Below are positions 32,854 through 46,500 of a stretch of DNA of 64,000 bases, piece after piece. The stretch lies in assembly GCF_026212465.1 (NCBI RefSeq), contig NC_080053.1:4916287-4980286 (forward strand), written 5' to 3'. Source of the DNA: Amaranthus tricolor (lineage: Eukaryota > Streptophyta > Magnoliopsida > Caryophyllales > Amaranthaceae). The translations under genes and the position numbers were made by a program. Numbering within the stretch: position 1 is the stretch's first letter; each line of letters begins with the position of its first letter. The notes beneath the pieces were generated by a model. It was not told the origin of the DNA. It searched no databases and worked only from the letters and a program-made list of their open reading frames with translations.

Positions 32854-35718
32854 CAGGTCGCGGTCATGGCGTTGTGAAGGCTAATGCTACGACTTCAAAT
32901 ACTCAACCCACACCACATATTGGGACCGACACACAGCCACTTTTGGGGTTCACTGCTGAACAGTGGCAGTCCTTGGTTCAAGCCTTTGGTACACCCCCAC
33001 TTCCTTCAAATCGGTTGAATGGTGAGTGGATTATTGATACGGGATGCTCTCATCATGTCACGGGAAATTTATCATGTTTAACCAATATCAAGGAAGTGCC
33101 ACCATTTCCTGTTGGTCTCCCGGATGGCAAAAATATTGTAGCAGGTAAGGAGGGTGATGCCAAGCTCACAAATAAAATCACCCTCACTAATGTTCTTTTT
33201 GTTCCCAAATTGCATTGTAATTTAATTTCGGTTTCACAATTAAGTGATGATTTAAATTGTTGTGTCACAACTAATTCATCTTAATGTACTATACAGGACC
33301 TACACACGAGGGAAGTGATTGGCACGGGTGATCGACGGGATGGACTTTATTTCTTGCGTGAGGATACAATGGTGCAAGCTGTTTCGGCTGTTTCGGTGGA
33401 TAACTCGTCTTCCTTGGAGTTGTGGCATAGTAGATTGGGGCATCCTTCCGAGAAAGTTGTAAAGTGGCTTCCTTTTTTTAATAATACACCATGTAGTTTA
33501 CCTAAAGATTGTGAAGTTTGTTATCGTGCTAAGCAACCTAGGAGTAGTTTTCCTTTGAGTGAAAATAAAACAACTCGGATTTTCGAGTTAGTACATTGTG
33601 ATTTATGGGGTCCATATGACAAACTCTCTTCTTGTGGTGCTTGTTATTTTTTGACTATCGTAGATGATTTTTCTCGTGCCGTTTGGGTTTATTTATTAAT
33701 TGATAAAAAGGAGGTTTTTCGTATATTCATGTATTGCTATGATTGACCGACAATTTGGCCAAAAATTAAAAATTGTTCGTAGTGATCATGGAACTGAATT
33801 TAATTGCTTGAAAGATTATTTTTTGGCGACTGGAATATTGTTTCAAAAATCATATGTCGGCACTCCTCAACAAAATAGGAGGGTTGAACGAAAACATAGA
33901 CATATTCTTAATGTTGCTCGGGCTTTGAGGTTTCAAGGGGGGTTGCCAATTGAGTTTTGGGGTGAATGCGTATTAGCCGCTGCTCATGTTATTAATCGAA
34001 CACCATCTAACATTTTAAATAAACGTACTCCCTATGAAGTCCTATTTGGTCATCCTCCCTCTTTTAAGTAGTTACGTGTGTTTGGATCTTTGTGTTTTGC
34101 TCACAATCAACGAGCAAAAAGGGATAAATTTGCCAGCCAAACTAGGAAGTGTATTTTTGTCGGGTATCCTTTTGGTACGAAGGGTTGGAGTCTCTTTGAC
34201 TTGGACACTAAAAATTTTTTCGTGTCACGTGATGTAAAATTTTTCGAGCATGTTTTTCGTTATTTACAATCGGAGGATAAAAATCTTGTGCTTGAGAATG
34301 AGCAAAATGGTTTGGGAATTAATTTGGATCTTTGTGATTATGATGACACTGATTTGGGCCAGCTGCCAGCTCCATGCGTGCAGCCCTTACCTATGGCATA
34401 GCAGGCATTACAGCAGCCTGAACCAGCACCAACACAAGAGCTGTTGCAGCATGCTGCACAGCCTGTTGCCATGCCAATATCGGAACCGTCTTCTGCTGCA
34501 GGGGGGCCGGCTACATGTCCACCAGTAGCGTCTCCTACAGTAGGGGATGATGTTCCTCCATCCAATCATAGTACCACAGCAGGTGCAGAAACAGAAGAGA
34601 ATATGGGTCGTGGTTTTCGAGAAAAATATTCTAATGTTCGGTATAGGGATTATGTTACTCATACCGTGTTCACGCAAAGTCCATCCCCCAACTCACCAAC
34701 GCCCACATCATAACCTCCCTCAAGTATGCCCTATCCTATAGCACATTATGTTAGTTGTGACAAATTTTCTGTGAAACACCGAAATTTTATTACAGCTGTT
34801 ACAGAAGGGAAGGAGCCTACATCAAGTTCAAGTCTGACGGTAGCATTGAAAGGTTGAAAGCACGATTGGTGGTCTTTGGTAATCATCAGGTTGAAGGGAT
34901 AGATTATGATGAGACTTTTGCCCCCGTAGCAAAAATGGTTACAGTACGAGCCTTTCTAGCAATTGCAGCTTCTAAGAACTGAGAGTTGCATCAAATGGAT
35001 GTGCATAACGCATTTTTGCACGGTGACCTCGATGAGGAAGTTTACATGAAGCTTCCTCCAGGCTTTCATTCGGATTCTCCTGGTACGGTTTGTCGCCTAA
35101 AAAAATCCTTATACGGATTAAAGCAGGAACCACGATGTTGGTTTGCAAAATTGGTCACCGCCTTGAAGAGGTACGGGTTTTACAGTCCTATTCCGATTAT
35201 TCACTCTTTACATACACTAAGGGTGAGGTTCACTTAAATGTGTTAATATATGTTGATGATTTGATCATTTCTGGCAATAATTACGCTGCAATTAAGGCTT
35301 TTAAAAAGTATCTTAGTTCTTGTTTCCATATGAAAGATCTTGGTGCTCTGAAATTTTTGCTTGGGATTGAAGTTGCTCGTAGCTCTAAAGGGCTATTTCT
35401 TTCTCAACGAAAATATGCACTCGATATTATCACTCACACAGGTCTTTTGGGTAGTAAACCGGCAGCCTCTCCAATAGAGCAAAATCATCATCTTGGGCGT
35501 GCTAATGGAGCCATGCTCAAAGATCCTGAGTCTTATCGCCGATTGGTAGGACGTCTTATAATTTGGCTGTTACTCGTCCTGACTTGGCGTATGCGGTGCA
35601 CATATTATCTCAATTTCTGAGTGAGCCTAAACAAGAGCATTGGGATGGTGCTTTACGTGCAGTACGATACTTGAAGGGTACTCTGGGATAAGGCATTTTA
35701 CTTCACTCGGATAGTGAC

Positions 35719-36204
35719 TTGTCTTTGACTAGATGGTGTGATTCTGATTGGGCAGCTTGCCCACTTACTCGGCGATCTCTCACAGGTTGGTTGGTGTTTT
35801 TGGGACAGTCTCTTATTTCCTGGAAAACTAAAAAGCAACACACGGTTTCTCCATCATCCACAGAAGCAGAGTATCGGTCTATGGCAGCAATAACATGTGA
35901 GTTAAAATGGTTGAAAGGTCTATTGTTGAGTTTGGGTCTACATCATCTGAAAGCTATACCTCTATTTTGTGATAGTCAATTCGCTTTGCATATCGCTCAA
36001 AATCCAGTTTTCCATGAGCGCACAAAGCACATTGAGGTGGACTGTCATTTTGTTCGTGATGCAATTCGTGACGGTTTGATAGCTCCTTCCTACATATCGA
36101 CTACAGATCAATTGGCTGACGTTTTTACAAAGGCTTTGGGGACTCAACGGTTTGACTACTTAATTAGCAAGTTGGGCATTCTTGATTTACATGCTCCAAC
36201 TTGA
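35719..36204 (+). pseudogene. Copia RNase H domain, open reading frame
   Basis: A 161-codon frame covers the copia RNase H: TRWCDSDWAACPLTRRSLTG, SWKTKKQHTVSPSSTEAEYR, LFCDSQFALHIAQNPVFHER, TKHIEVDCHFVRD and the closing LADVFTKALG. It is undisturbed, but the upstream polyprotein is broken in several places. Confidence 0.75.
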
Positions 36205-36211
36205 GGGGGGG

Positions 36212-36421
36212 TAATAAGATAAATATGGGATGAATATATTTTGGGATATATTTGTTGAATATGGCTTTATCTAAATTAAGTAGCCAATTATCTTGATTGA
36301 TTCCCTTGCCTATTATCTTGTATATATATAGACATATAGTTATGCATATTGAAAGTGAGACAGACAATTAAGCTTCCTGCCTCAATACAGCGTTACAAAA
36401 TCACAAGTCTATTTATCTACT
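36212..36421 (+). repeat. 3' LTR of the copia element
   Basis: It starts right after the polypurine tract with TAATAAGATAAATATGGG, contains TTGTATATATATAGAC as a promoter-like core, and ends TTTATCTACT before AAATC. Its first 14 bp are identical to the remnant at 32721-32734. The usual TG...CA ends are not present. Confidence 0.65.
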
Positions 36422-36426
36422 AAATC

Positions 36427-37052
36427 ATGGAATCCACTAATAAATTTTACGATAGTGTTGATACTTGATGATTAGAAATAAAATATTAATGTAGTACAAA
36501 AGAAAGAGATACAAAATAATGTATTGCAATATCAAGAATAAAAATTAAGGGGCATAATAATTAAGTTATTGTACCCTTGGTTTGCGGTTCTAGAGACCAA
36601 AAAAAAGAAGCTTGCTGCTGTTTGCTTGAAGAGAAAAATGACCACCACCATCTTGTTTCTCAAATAGATCAGGTCAATTTGACGGCCATGGCTTGATTCT
36701 TGAAAGGAAAAATCAGAATGAATATGGAGAAGGAATTAAAACAATAACACATAAAAATTAAGAGGATTCGAACCTTAATTTGACACAAACATTGGCAAGG
36801 AGGAGAAGTGCTGCCATCAATGGATTTGTTTTATCAAAACGAAGGCAACCGAGGAAGATCTGGGTTGCTTCTTGCGAAAATCAAATGTAGATGTATAAGG
36901 ATTGTTGCTGTACAGTTTACAAAATGGACGGAAGAAACGACCGGCTGTTGACGAAAGCTGCTGTACAATTTACAGATTTGGGTCGACATTTTCAAGTGGT
37001 AGAGCAAACAGAAGTTGATGTGCAGTTTTGCAATTGAATAGGATTTAGGGAA
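36427..37052. other. Non-coding spacer
   Basis: No gene supported. It may continue the element interrupted by the copia insertion. Confidence 0.3.
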
Positions 37053-37061
37053 AAAGAAGAG

Positions 37062-37697
<636 letters not shown>

Positions 37698-37706
37698 AAA
37701 GAAGAG

Positions 37707-38330
37707 GTGATGAATAGCAAATGGGAAAAGCAAATTTTTGATTTTCTTTGGGTTTCTAATATTAAAAAGACCTAATAATGAAAGTTTGACAAAATTTAAT
37801 TAAAAAATGAGAAAAAGAATAAACTAGTCAAACAAAAAGGATACATATATTATAATCTTAGTCATGTACTTAGGCCTATTATTGTCGTTATTATCTTTGG
37901 ACAAAATCAAATTATAGTACTCGAATACAAAAGTATACCCAAAATACTTGTATTTATTTTTATTTTTTCAAATGTTACAAGTTCGAACATAATCTGAACT
38001 ACTCGGGAATGGAGGGATGAGTCTGTAGATGTCTGAGAATGCCTCTAGATGTTGGAGGAGACATTCATTCTTCAACAAGGCTTTTTTACTTTGTTGATAT
38101 TCCTAGAATCATAGAAGAAGTTGTAAAAAATGAAAAGTTATAAAGGAAACGGAGGAAGAGATAACTACTTTACTAGAAAAGTATAGAAGTGGATCATGCG
38201 CTACATCATTTACACCAAGGAAAAAGTAATCCTTTACTAGGATTTACACCAATAGGAAAAAAGAAATACAACTTTATCCATACATAGCCATTATACACAA
38301 TATCAAGAATTCTATATTTGTGGTATTGAG
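37707..38330. other. Spacer next to the LINE 3' end
   Basis: No gene. It may include the 3' untranslated region of the minus-strand LINE. A clear poly(A) tail was not found. Confidence 0.3.
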
Positions 38331-41300
38331 TGTCACAGTCTGTACACTAGACAGTAAAGAACTTCCACCCCAAAAATAACCAAACTAATTTATAGTTGTG
38401 TAATGCATAGGCTTTCTTTTTAAGCTTACCTAGACACACCAACCAAAGAGTAAGCTGTGCTCTAAGGGGGCCACACTTTGCCAAACTATGTTTACAATTT
38501 TCATGTCTAGTAGTAACTCTTTTGCGTTGTTGAGTTTCTTAAGGAGACTTTTAAGTGAGAATCTTCCATCATTGAACCATTTCTAGCTCACATTGTCAAT
38601 AGCCTTCTTCTGGGGCTCATTTGCTCCAATAATGGACATAAGTTCCTGTAGGTCATCTGTTTCCCAAACATATAATTCCTTCTCTAACAAAATTTCGAAA
38701 CGATCTATCACCGTTCTAAAAAGCCTAGCTAGCTTATTTTTTGTTCTTTTTGTGTAGAAATCAAGTATAATCTTGGAAATGAGTTTTATAATGTCTTAGG
38801 GGAGCACCAAAAATTTTCTCAGAATAGTAAATCTTTTCCACAACCAACTTTGTTTATCATACCACATTAAGTTTCTTACCGTTGATTTAGTGGAGTCATT
38901 TTCATCAAATCATGCCATAATTCTATTTTTGCATCACTAAAGTTGTTCACAGAAGCTCTAGCCCCTTTGATGTTATTAATTGACATGATTATTCTTTTCC
39001 ACAATGTGTTATCCTTAGTAGAGAATCTACACCACTAAAAGAGTTGTGCTAGGTTAATCTACATAATATTCTCCGCACCTAGGCTTCCAAGCTCCTTTGG
39101 AAGTTCAATATAAGACCATTTGACTGTGGATGTAATAAGTCTTCTAGATGGAGTAAGCCCCAAAAGGAACCTCACTGAAGAGCAATGATTTTTATTGCTA
39201 TTTGTTTTGGCTCTTTAAACACACTCAATAGTAAATTTGTAAATTATTGAGTACACTCTTAATAAGTGTCGATCTTCTAGTCTTAGAATGTAGCTTAGAT
39301 TTCCAGGTTGAGTGTCTGTTGATAATCTTTTAAATTATTGGGTCCTAGGCTTTTGCTCTTTTCATACTCCCACCAATTGGACTTCCTAAGTATTTGACTG
39401 GGAATTTCATTTTCAGACATCTACTAGTAGTAGCTATGTTCTTTCCGTAGTCCTCCTTTGGGCTCTAAGTGTTGATACTTGACTTATTATAGTTTAATTT
39501 CGGTCTAGACATAATACTGAAAATATCAAGTGTCCCGAAGTAATTGAAAACTACTTCAGTTTCTTTGGAACAAAAATTAGAGTGTCTTCAGCAAATTGCA
39601 AGTGTTCCACCAGCACATTATTCTTTCCTATGATCACTACTTCCACAAGCCCTGAGTTTTCTACCCTTCTAATTAGAGTAATAAATGCTTTACTAACCAA
39701 GTTAAGTAGGTATAGAGATAATGGATCTGCCTTTCTTAGCCCCTTCTTCAACATGAATTGCTTAAGGGGTGAGCCAATGAGAAGGATTGAAACAGCAGCA
39801 GTTGAAACACGTGTTATGATCAACTTAGTGCATTGGTGACCAAAACCCATACTCCTCATAACCTTATCTAAGAAAGACCACCTTACAGTATCATAGGCCT
39901 TTAGAAGTCTAGCTTTAGAAGGGTACCTACTTTATTCTTTTTCTCCATCCAATTTACTAATTCACTTGCCACTAAAGTACCATCTAAGATTTGTCTATTC
40001 ATAACAAAATCAGGTTCAGATTCATCAATTAATGAAGGCATTACAAACTTTAGTCTTGTCGAAAGGAGTTTTTCAATCTTATATAAAGCTCCCACCATAT
40101 AGATTGGTATGTAATCGTCCAAGGAAGTTGGCTTGTTGATTATTGGATTCAAGGTAACCCATGTTGTCTTTATAGATCAAGGGAGCTTGCCACTCATTAA
40201 GAACACATTTACAAAATAGAACATTTCTCCCTTAATGCCATCCCAAAATTCTTTGTAAAACTTGAAGTTAAAACCATCATACCTCAGAGGTTTTCCAACT
40301 CCGCATGCCCATATAGTTTCCTTGAGTTCTTCCTGTGTTAATTCTCTCTCAAGGTATCTAGCTTGTCCGGAGAAACCTTTAAAAATACCATGTTAAGATC
40401 TTTCTTTACATATCATATGGTTTGAATCTGAGGGATAAGTAATTTATTATTTCTTTTTTTCAGTGGTTCCACTCTAGTTATTAGTACATCATCCATTTTG
40501 AGCTTGTTGATCTCATTTCTCTTCCTTCTCAACATAGTAATTGTGTGAATGAATTTTGTGTTATGATCTCTTAGCTTGAACGTATTTCTTATTGCCTTCT
40601 ATCTCCATATGCTTTCTTTCCTGATGATCCAAACTTGTTATTGAAACCGTGCAGCTTTTAGCCTGGCTTACTCTAAAGTAGGGAGTTCCCTAACTTCTCC
40701 ATTTATTTGTAGTTCATTTATAGCCTTTTCAAGCTTGCTAATCTTGTTCTCCAAATCAGCAAAATTAACCCTACTCTATGTAGAGATTGGTTTCTTTAGA
40801 GCTTTCAGTTTCTCATGAATACCCATAAAAAGGAAGATTTTTCATTCCTGTTTGATAAATTCCACAAAACCACGATGTAGAAGCATATATCAAAACTCTT
40901 AAATGGTTTAGGACCCCAAGCTATCTTCTCTACTATATTAAGCAAGAGAGGGTTTGATAAGAGAAACTTCATATTAATCCCTAGAGGCTCATATTTGGAA
41001 ATTCTCTAAACTAAGCTCAACCATAAACCATTCTATCACTCTTGCCTTTTGAGTTGTTCCTTCTTCATGTGTATCCGATCCCATTCAAGGGTATATCAAT
41101 GGGGAAAAGTTTATTCATCCACTCTTTGAAATCTTCCATACTCTGTGTACTACTCCTCTGGTTTGATCTATCATTTTTTTCATAATACCTCATTAAATTC
41201 ACCCATGATTAACGACGACATATTTATGCTTTTCATTATTTTTCCGGATTGATCAAACATTTCTTTTCTAGCTACTCTGTCATTGAATGCATAGATGATT

Positions 41301-42240
41301 CCTATGCACCAGTCGACGGTTTTTCAATAATCATCATTTCTTCAAGTAGACATCATCTTTCACCTCTATGCATTTTTCTTGTTTGAAATACTGTAACATC
41401 GTAAACCATCTGGATACCCCCTCCATTGTTCTTAGCTGGAAGGTTTTGACCCTAATTATAATTATCATTTCCTCATAATCTTTTGATCCCTCTATTATAG
41501 CTCTTTTTATGTTTAGTTTCACCTAGAGCCATTATGATAATCCTATTTATGTCAATTAACTTCCTAATTATTGAAGACATTTCCTCCTTACCTAGTCCTC
41601 TAATGTTCTAGCAAGATAAACTCATTGAATCAAGGAGTACACACCAGTAAACTTACTAAATCCGTCAGAAGGTTGCCTCATCCATTGCCATGAGTCTTCT
41701 AGATCTTCTAAGCTCGGTAATAACACCTCATCCATAAATTTTTGAATTCACCCACTAGTGACTTTTCCAACCCTTTTTTTGTTTCTGGATTTCCATCAAG
41801 TTTTACTATGTTCTAGATTGGTACCAAAGCATTATCTTGCATTTTCTTTATGTGATTTTTTTCCATTAACGACATTACTATATCTACGTTCATCTCTAAG
41901 GGATAGTCTTCACTGATGTCTCTTCAACTTCCTACCTACTGCATTAGGGTGTTGATGTGTTTTCACCTTTTATCCACCTCTATTGTATCGGGACCATGAG
42001 ACTCCGATCTTCTAGCCCTTTACATTCAAGTAATCCAAGTTTCTGATAGCATGTTCAACTTCCTTCTTCTAACAAAATCAAATTTACCCACAACATTTTT
42101 TCTATGGTTGTGTGAAATGAAGGTATCCACCAACTTCCCTTCAGGTTTGAAGCTTTGACGCAACTATGAGTTTGTCATGTTTTTTGACAAGTTATCAAAG
42201 AATAGGGATGTGATTCCTACATTTAGGTGTGTGTTGGAGA
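38330..42240 (-). mobile_element. L1-type LINE, decayed
   Basis: On the minus strand, ORF1 near 42230-42040 encodes an RRM-like segment (SLFFDNLSKNM ... LRQSFKPEGKLVDTFIS) with a stop. ORF2 begins near 41620 with an endonuclease start (NIRGLGKEEMSSIIRKLIDIN). RT follows in 40152-39901 (YKIEKLLSTRLKFVMPSLI, RQILDGTLVASELV) and 39859-39551 (GSPLKQFMLKKGLRKADPLS, HLQFAEDTLIF, where the catalytic FADD is FAED). A zf-RVT-like tail is near 38880-38400 (WPPLEHSLLFGWCV). Many stops and frameshifts show it is dead. The RRM in ORF1 is a known feature of a plant L1 subgroup. Confidence 0.75.
39551..40152 (-). pseudogene. LINE reverse transcriptase core, broken
   Basis: Two open frames separated by about 40 bp together cover the LINE RT palm: RQILDGTLVASELVNW, then SILLIGSPLKQF, KKGLRKADPLSLYLL and HLQFAEDTLIF. 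The normal GLRQGDPLSPYLF and FADDT motifs are altered (QG to KA, P to L, D to E), so catalysis would be lost even without the frameshift. Confidence 0.7.
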
Positions 42241-42482
42241 ATGGTGGTTCTCGAAGCCCACACCTTCAGGGTAGGTTGGTTTTCCTCCGATGACCAAGCT
42301 ACTAACCAAAGGGCTATTGCCTGAACGAACGCCTAAGATGGTTATTCATCTTCCATGGATGCAAGGAGAGTTCAAAGGGAGGGAGATTCTACTCATTCCA
42401 GACTCTCTCTCACTAGTTGTGCACTTTTCTTTCTTCTACTCTATTTTTTGAGAGATATTAGAGTTAAAAAGGAACTTATTTT

Positions 42483-43170
42483 AGGAATTTAAAATGAAGG
42501 ATTTTGACAACCTTAAGTGCTTCCTTAGTATTGAGGTTCTAAGATCAAAATAAACAATCTTTATCAGTTGGAAGAAATACATTATAGATCGTCATACTGA
42601 TACAGACTTGATCGATTGCAAACCAGTTGAAATACGTATTCTACCTAATCATGGGCCATACATTATTGAAGAGCAACTTTAGCTAACAAGGGAGCAACTA
42701 TTAGAAAATGGTTGGAAAACTCATCTACCTGTCTTACACCAGACCAAGCATTGCCTATGCTATAGAAGTAATCAATATATTCATGCACTTTTCACCAATA
42801 CTACACATGGGAGCAACTATAAGAACAATAAGGTACCTCAAAGGAACTAGTGGAAGGGGCATTTTATATAAGGAAAACAATAAAGTTGATATTTTGGCTT
42901 ATACATATGCAGATTGGGAAGGTGACAGAGATGGGAGAAAATTTACTTCAAGATACTTTACCTTTGTTGGTGGCAACTCAGTGTCATGAAAGAACAAAAA
43001 AACATAAATTAGTTGTCTTGTCAAGTGAAGAAAGAGAATTTAGGAGAATCGCTAAAGGAGTAACATAATTTCTACAGCTCCGAAAGTTGATGAATGAAAT
43101 TGAATTTCCTCAAACAAAGGCATGTCGACTTTATTGTGATAACAAGGCGAAAATCGTCATTTCTATACAT
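42483..43170 (+). pseudogene. Copia RT/RNase H remnant
   Basis: The translation follows a copia RT end: EFKMKDFDNLKCFLSIEV, a gap with stops, then VGKLIYLSYTRPSIAYAIEV and TIRYLKGTSGRGILYK (42708-42989), then an RNase H start (YADWEGDRDGRKFTSRYFTF) and VVLSSEEREFRRIAKGV in a shifted frame. RNase H is cut off near 43170. The following AT-rich bases may be LTR remains. Confidence 0.6.
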
Positions 43171-43504
43171 TGGGAGATTATTTTGTCATATAATTTATTT
43201 TTCTTTTGTTTGATCCTAATTATGAATGATATTTGTAACTCTAGCTAGGTTTAAAATGTTGTATAGAATATTCAATTGTTCCCTAATGAAGTAATAATAC
43301 AAGAAGTATTCAGAAATCCTATATTTTGTTTGTTTTTTCATGGATCATAATAACAAGAGAAAAAGTATCTTGTATTATTACGCATTTAAATATGCAGTTC
43401 GAGTAGTCTTATTACCTTAAAATTCCTTAACACAAAAGAAGAAGAAGACACATAACATGATGTACTTTCTTTAGAATCCACTTATAAATTTAATATAAAA
43501 GTAA
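43171..43504. other. Spacer between copia remnant and methylesterase 3' end
   Basis: AT-rich, possibly remaining copia LTR (TTGGGAGATTATTTTGTC near 43170) plus the methylesterase 3' UTR. No gene. Confidence 0.3.
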
Positions 43505-46500
43505 TCAAATATCAGATGTGGACGTAAAATTAGCAGCTACAGAAACAAGTATGTCGAAAAGCTCAGAGGGCGTGGAAAGCATGGGAGAATGATCACTATC
43601 AATTGTATATACTTGAGATGGTCTCCAGAAAAGCACCATTAAATCCTGCCTTCTTGGTCTTAACAAATTGTCTTGCAAAGTCTTGACATAAACTCGTGGC
43701 ACATTTTTTAGATTCCTTGGAAATGGAGCATTTATGAAAGATCTAAAAGGGCTGGGCTTCAATAGCATTCCTGCTAGAGTCGAGTCCTGACATGAATTTA
43801 ATAAACAATTAATTTTTCAATTAACTCAATTCATATAGCTTTAAGCTAACAACTGTAGCTAGTCGCGTCATATATTATAGTATGATTTATCATGTTTCCT
43901 CACTTAGGGACAGATATAAGACTCAAATAACTCAAAAAGAGCATGATCGATATAATAATAATAAAATAAGGAAAAATTACCAGAATTGATATAATCTTTT
44001 GGTTATTTCCCTATAATAATACCAACTTTCGATTAACTATAAATAATACCAACTTAGGGGTATTTTCCTAGAATATTCCTAAGATGCTAAAATTCAAACT
44101 ATAAGAGATTATATGACAAAAAAATTGGTAAATTAGTTAATAAATTAAATTTGTATTGTTCTTGGAAAAAATCCATATAGGTTGGTATTGTTTATGGTTA
44201 ATCAAAAATTGGTATTATTGCAGGGAAATTACCAAAGTTGTATTATTGAAGATAATTTTTCCATAAAATAATTATTTTTTTTGTTGATGTAAGTGCCCTC
44301 ACTTGGAGTATGGGAGTTAACTGGATCCGCCTATGCCCTCACACAAAAGTAATCTCTTGTAAAAATATGAATGTAATGCAAATCCTCATTATACTTGCAC
44401 TTAATATTCTACTTGAAATTGAAATTAAGGGGCGAAGGAAGAAAATATGAAAAGATTTAGTATGCTCATACTACCTCCAAAGGACTTAGGTTGTACAAAA
44501 GCTCACGTTGAACTTCTTTCCTGAACATGCAACTGGTAGGTAAACGGCTTCCTTCTTTTTCAAAGAAACACTCCATATTACTGTTAAATATCGACAAAGC
44601 ATCATGTGTTTCTTGCTCCTGTAAGTACATGAGTGCAAAATGTCTTAAATAAATTACATAATACTCTTTTTATTTGAATCTAATTTTGCACACAAAATTT
44701 TATATATATATATATATTGGGTTATCATATCCATTTATTGGATTCCATCTATTCATATATTGGGTTTTAAAGTCTCTCATCATGTGTCAGTTCTGTTAAT
44801 GCAGTCAATGGTATCAAATTTATCACTATTTCAAATCCACACCAAATGTAAAGATCCCTCGGAGAAGGTTATATCAAACAACGATGTAATAGAGGGAAAA
44901 ACTTCAATGTTAGATTTTCTTTATAATGATCGTGAGTTTTTCTATATAGAAATTTGTTTAATTAAAATTGTTATGTTTTTGATTGATTATTACTCTGTCG
45001 TTGATATCAAATGACATAAATTATTACGTTCCTTTAAAAAAAAAAAAGTTTATCATTTTTCATGATTCCTACAATCATCCATTATACAGTACACTGTAGT
45101 GTAGTACAAGCTAATTCAAACATCTTTCTTTTTTTTTTCTTTCTTCACCTTCTCATTAAATTCCATTTTATAGTACTATTTGTTTGATTCTATCTCTTTC
45201 TTATATTTAAAAAAATAAATAATTCAAACATTCTATGATTTAGAATCTGCTTCTACCTTTTAAGTTCACATTCTTAGCTTGTATCTAACCCTAATTTTAG
45301 TTTGCCTTTTCAAATGGAACATCGAGTTTTAATGAAATCTATTGAGTATCAACATTCAACTTCGAGTACATTTTGGGGTGATTATTGGTGTGGATAAAGA
45401 CAATTTTTCAACTTCGATGATATTTCTACGATCAAGCAAATTTCTAAAAATTAATAAACAAACTATATATATAAATTAGAAATTAAAAATATAAATTAAT
45501 CTTTTATAGTAGAAAATAAAAAAGTTAAAATATAAAAATATTGGCCAACAAGTCCTTACATTTTTAATATTTTTTCCGAAAGGCCATGGATTCCGTAACA
45601 TAGCAGCAGCAACATACACAGCTGCCCCAATTTTTTCGGGGAAATTGTCAATGGCATCTGTAATACTGAATCCTCCAAAGCTATGTCCAACCAAAATTAC
45701 CTAATTTAACAAGTATTTTAAAAAAACTAAAATTAAAAATCAGGTTATTCAATAATCAGTAGAATATAAAAGTTTGTATGTTGTGATAACCAACTGTTTT
45801 TATGATAGAAGCTCCAAAAGTTTGTATGTTGTAAAATCTATTGTTGTACAAGTGTTGTTGTATTGTAGACCAATGATAAATTTATCGTGGTTATATTGAT
45901 GATTTAAAACTAATGTATTTATCATGTGTAGTACACTACAAATTATTAGGTTGAATTTCATCAATTATATTCACTCGGACGAACTTTAAACTTAGTTTTT
46001 GATAACCTAATTGTTTTCTAATGTGTTTTTTAATTTAAAAGATTAATACCTCTCCTATTATTCATACGTACTTGCCTTATTTTCTTTTTGGTATTATTCA
46101 TTACTCACTCTTAATTCGTATTTTATTCCTTATGTATAAGTTACAATATAGTCAAGTGAAATTTTGTTTTATTCATTTCAATGGAAAGATTATTAATAAA
46201 AAAATTTTATAATTTTTAATTAAACACAATTAAAGATATTAATTAAGAATTAAAATGTTGCATTGATAAATATTAAAAATAGAATGACACAAGTCGATTG
46301 AATAGGAAGAAGTATAAAGTTAAAACTAAAAAATAAATTAAATTAACCTAACCCAGAAATAAAACTGAAAACTAAAGGAAAAATTGATATTGTAAAAATT
46401 TTAAAATATTGAATAAATAGAATAAAAATTAATTTTAAAATTAATTTTAAATTAAAATTAAACATATACGTTATTAAAATAATAAAATTAACAATTTAAA

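Larger units (their letters stand above)
32721..36421 (+). mobile_element. Ty1/copia element with 5' deletion and snap-back, 3' LTR kept
   Basis: The 5-bp repeat AAATC flanks it (32716-32720 and 36422-36426). Only the first 14 bp of the 5' LTR (TAATAAGATAAATA) remain. They are followed by an inverted 44-bp copy of gag sequence, then the sense gag. Pol follows: protease WIIDTGCSHHVTGN near 33030, pre-integrase ELWHSRLGHPSEK near 33415, integrase (33580-34070, DLWGPY, DDFSRAVW, PQQNRRVERKHR), RT ([15 protein letters not shown] near 34985, LIYVDDL near 35250) and RNase H (35719-36204, CDSDWAACPLTRRS). A purine tract GAGGGGGGG precedes the 3' LTR. It is inactive: stops near 33283, 34070, 34400 and 34982, a frameshift near 33745, and a deletion between integrase and RT near 34800. 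Confidence 0.85.
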
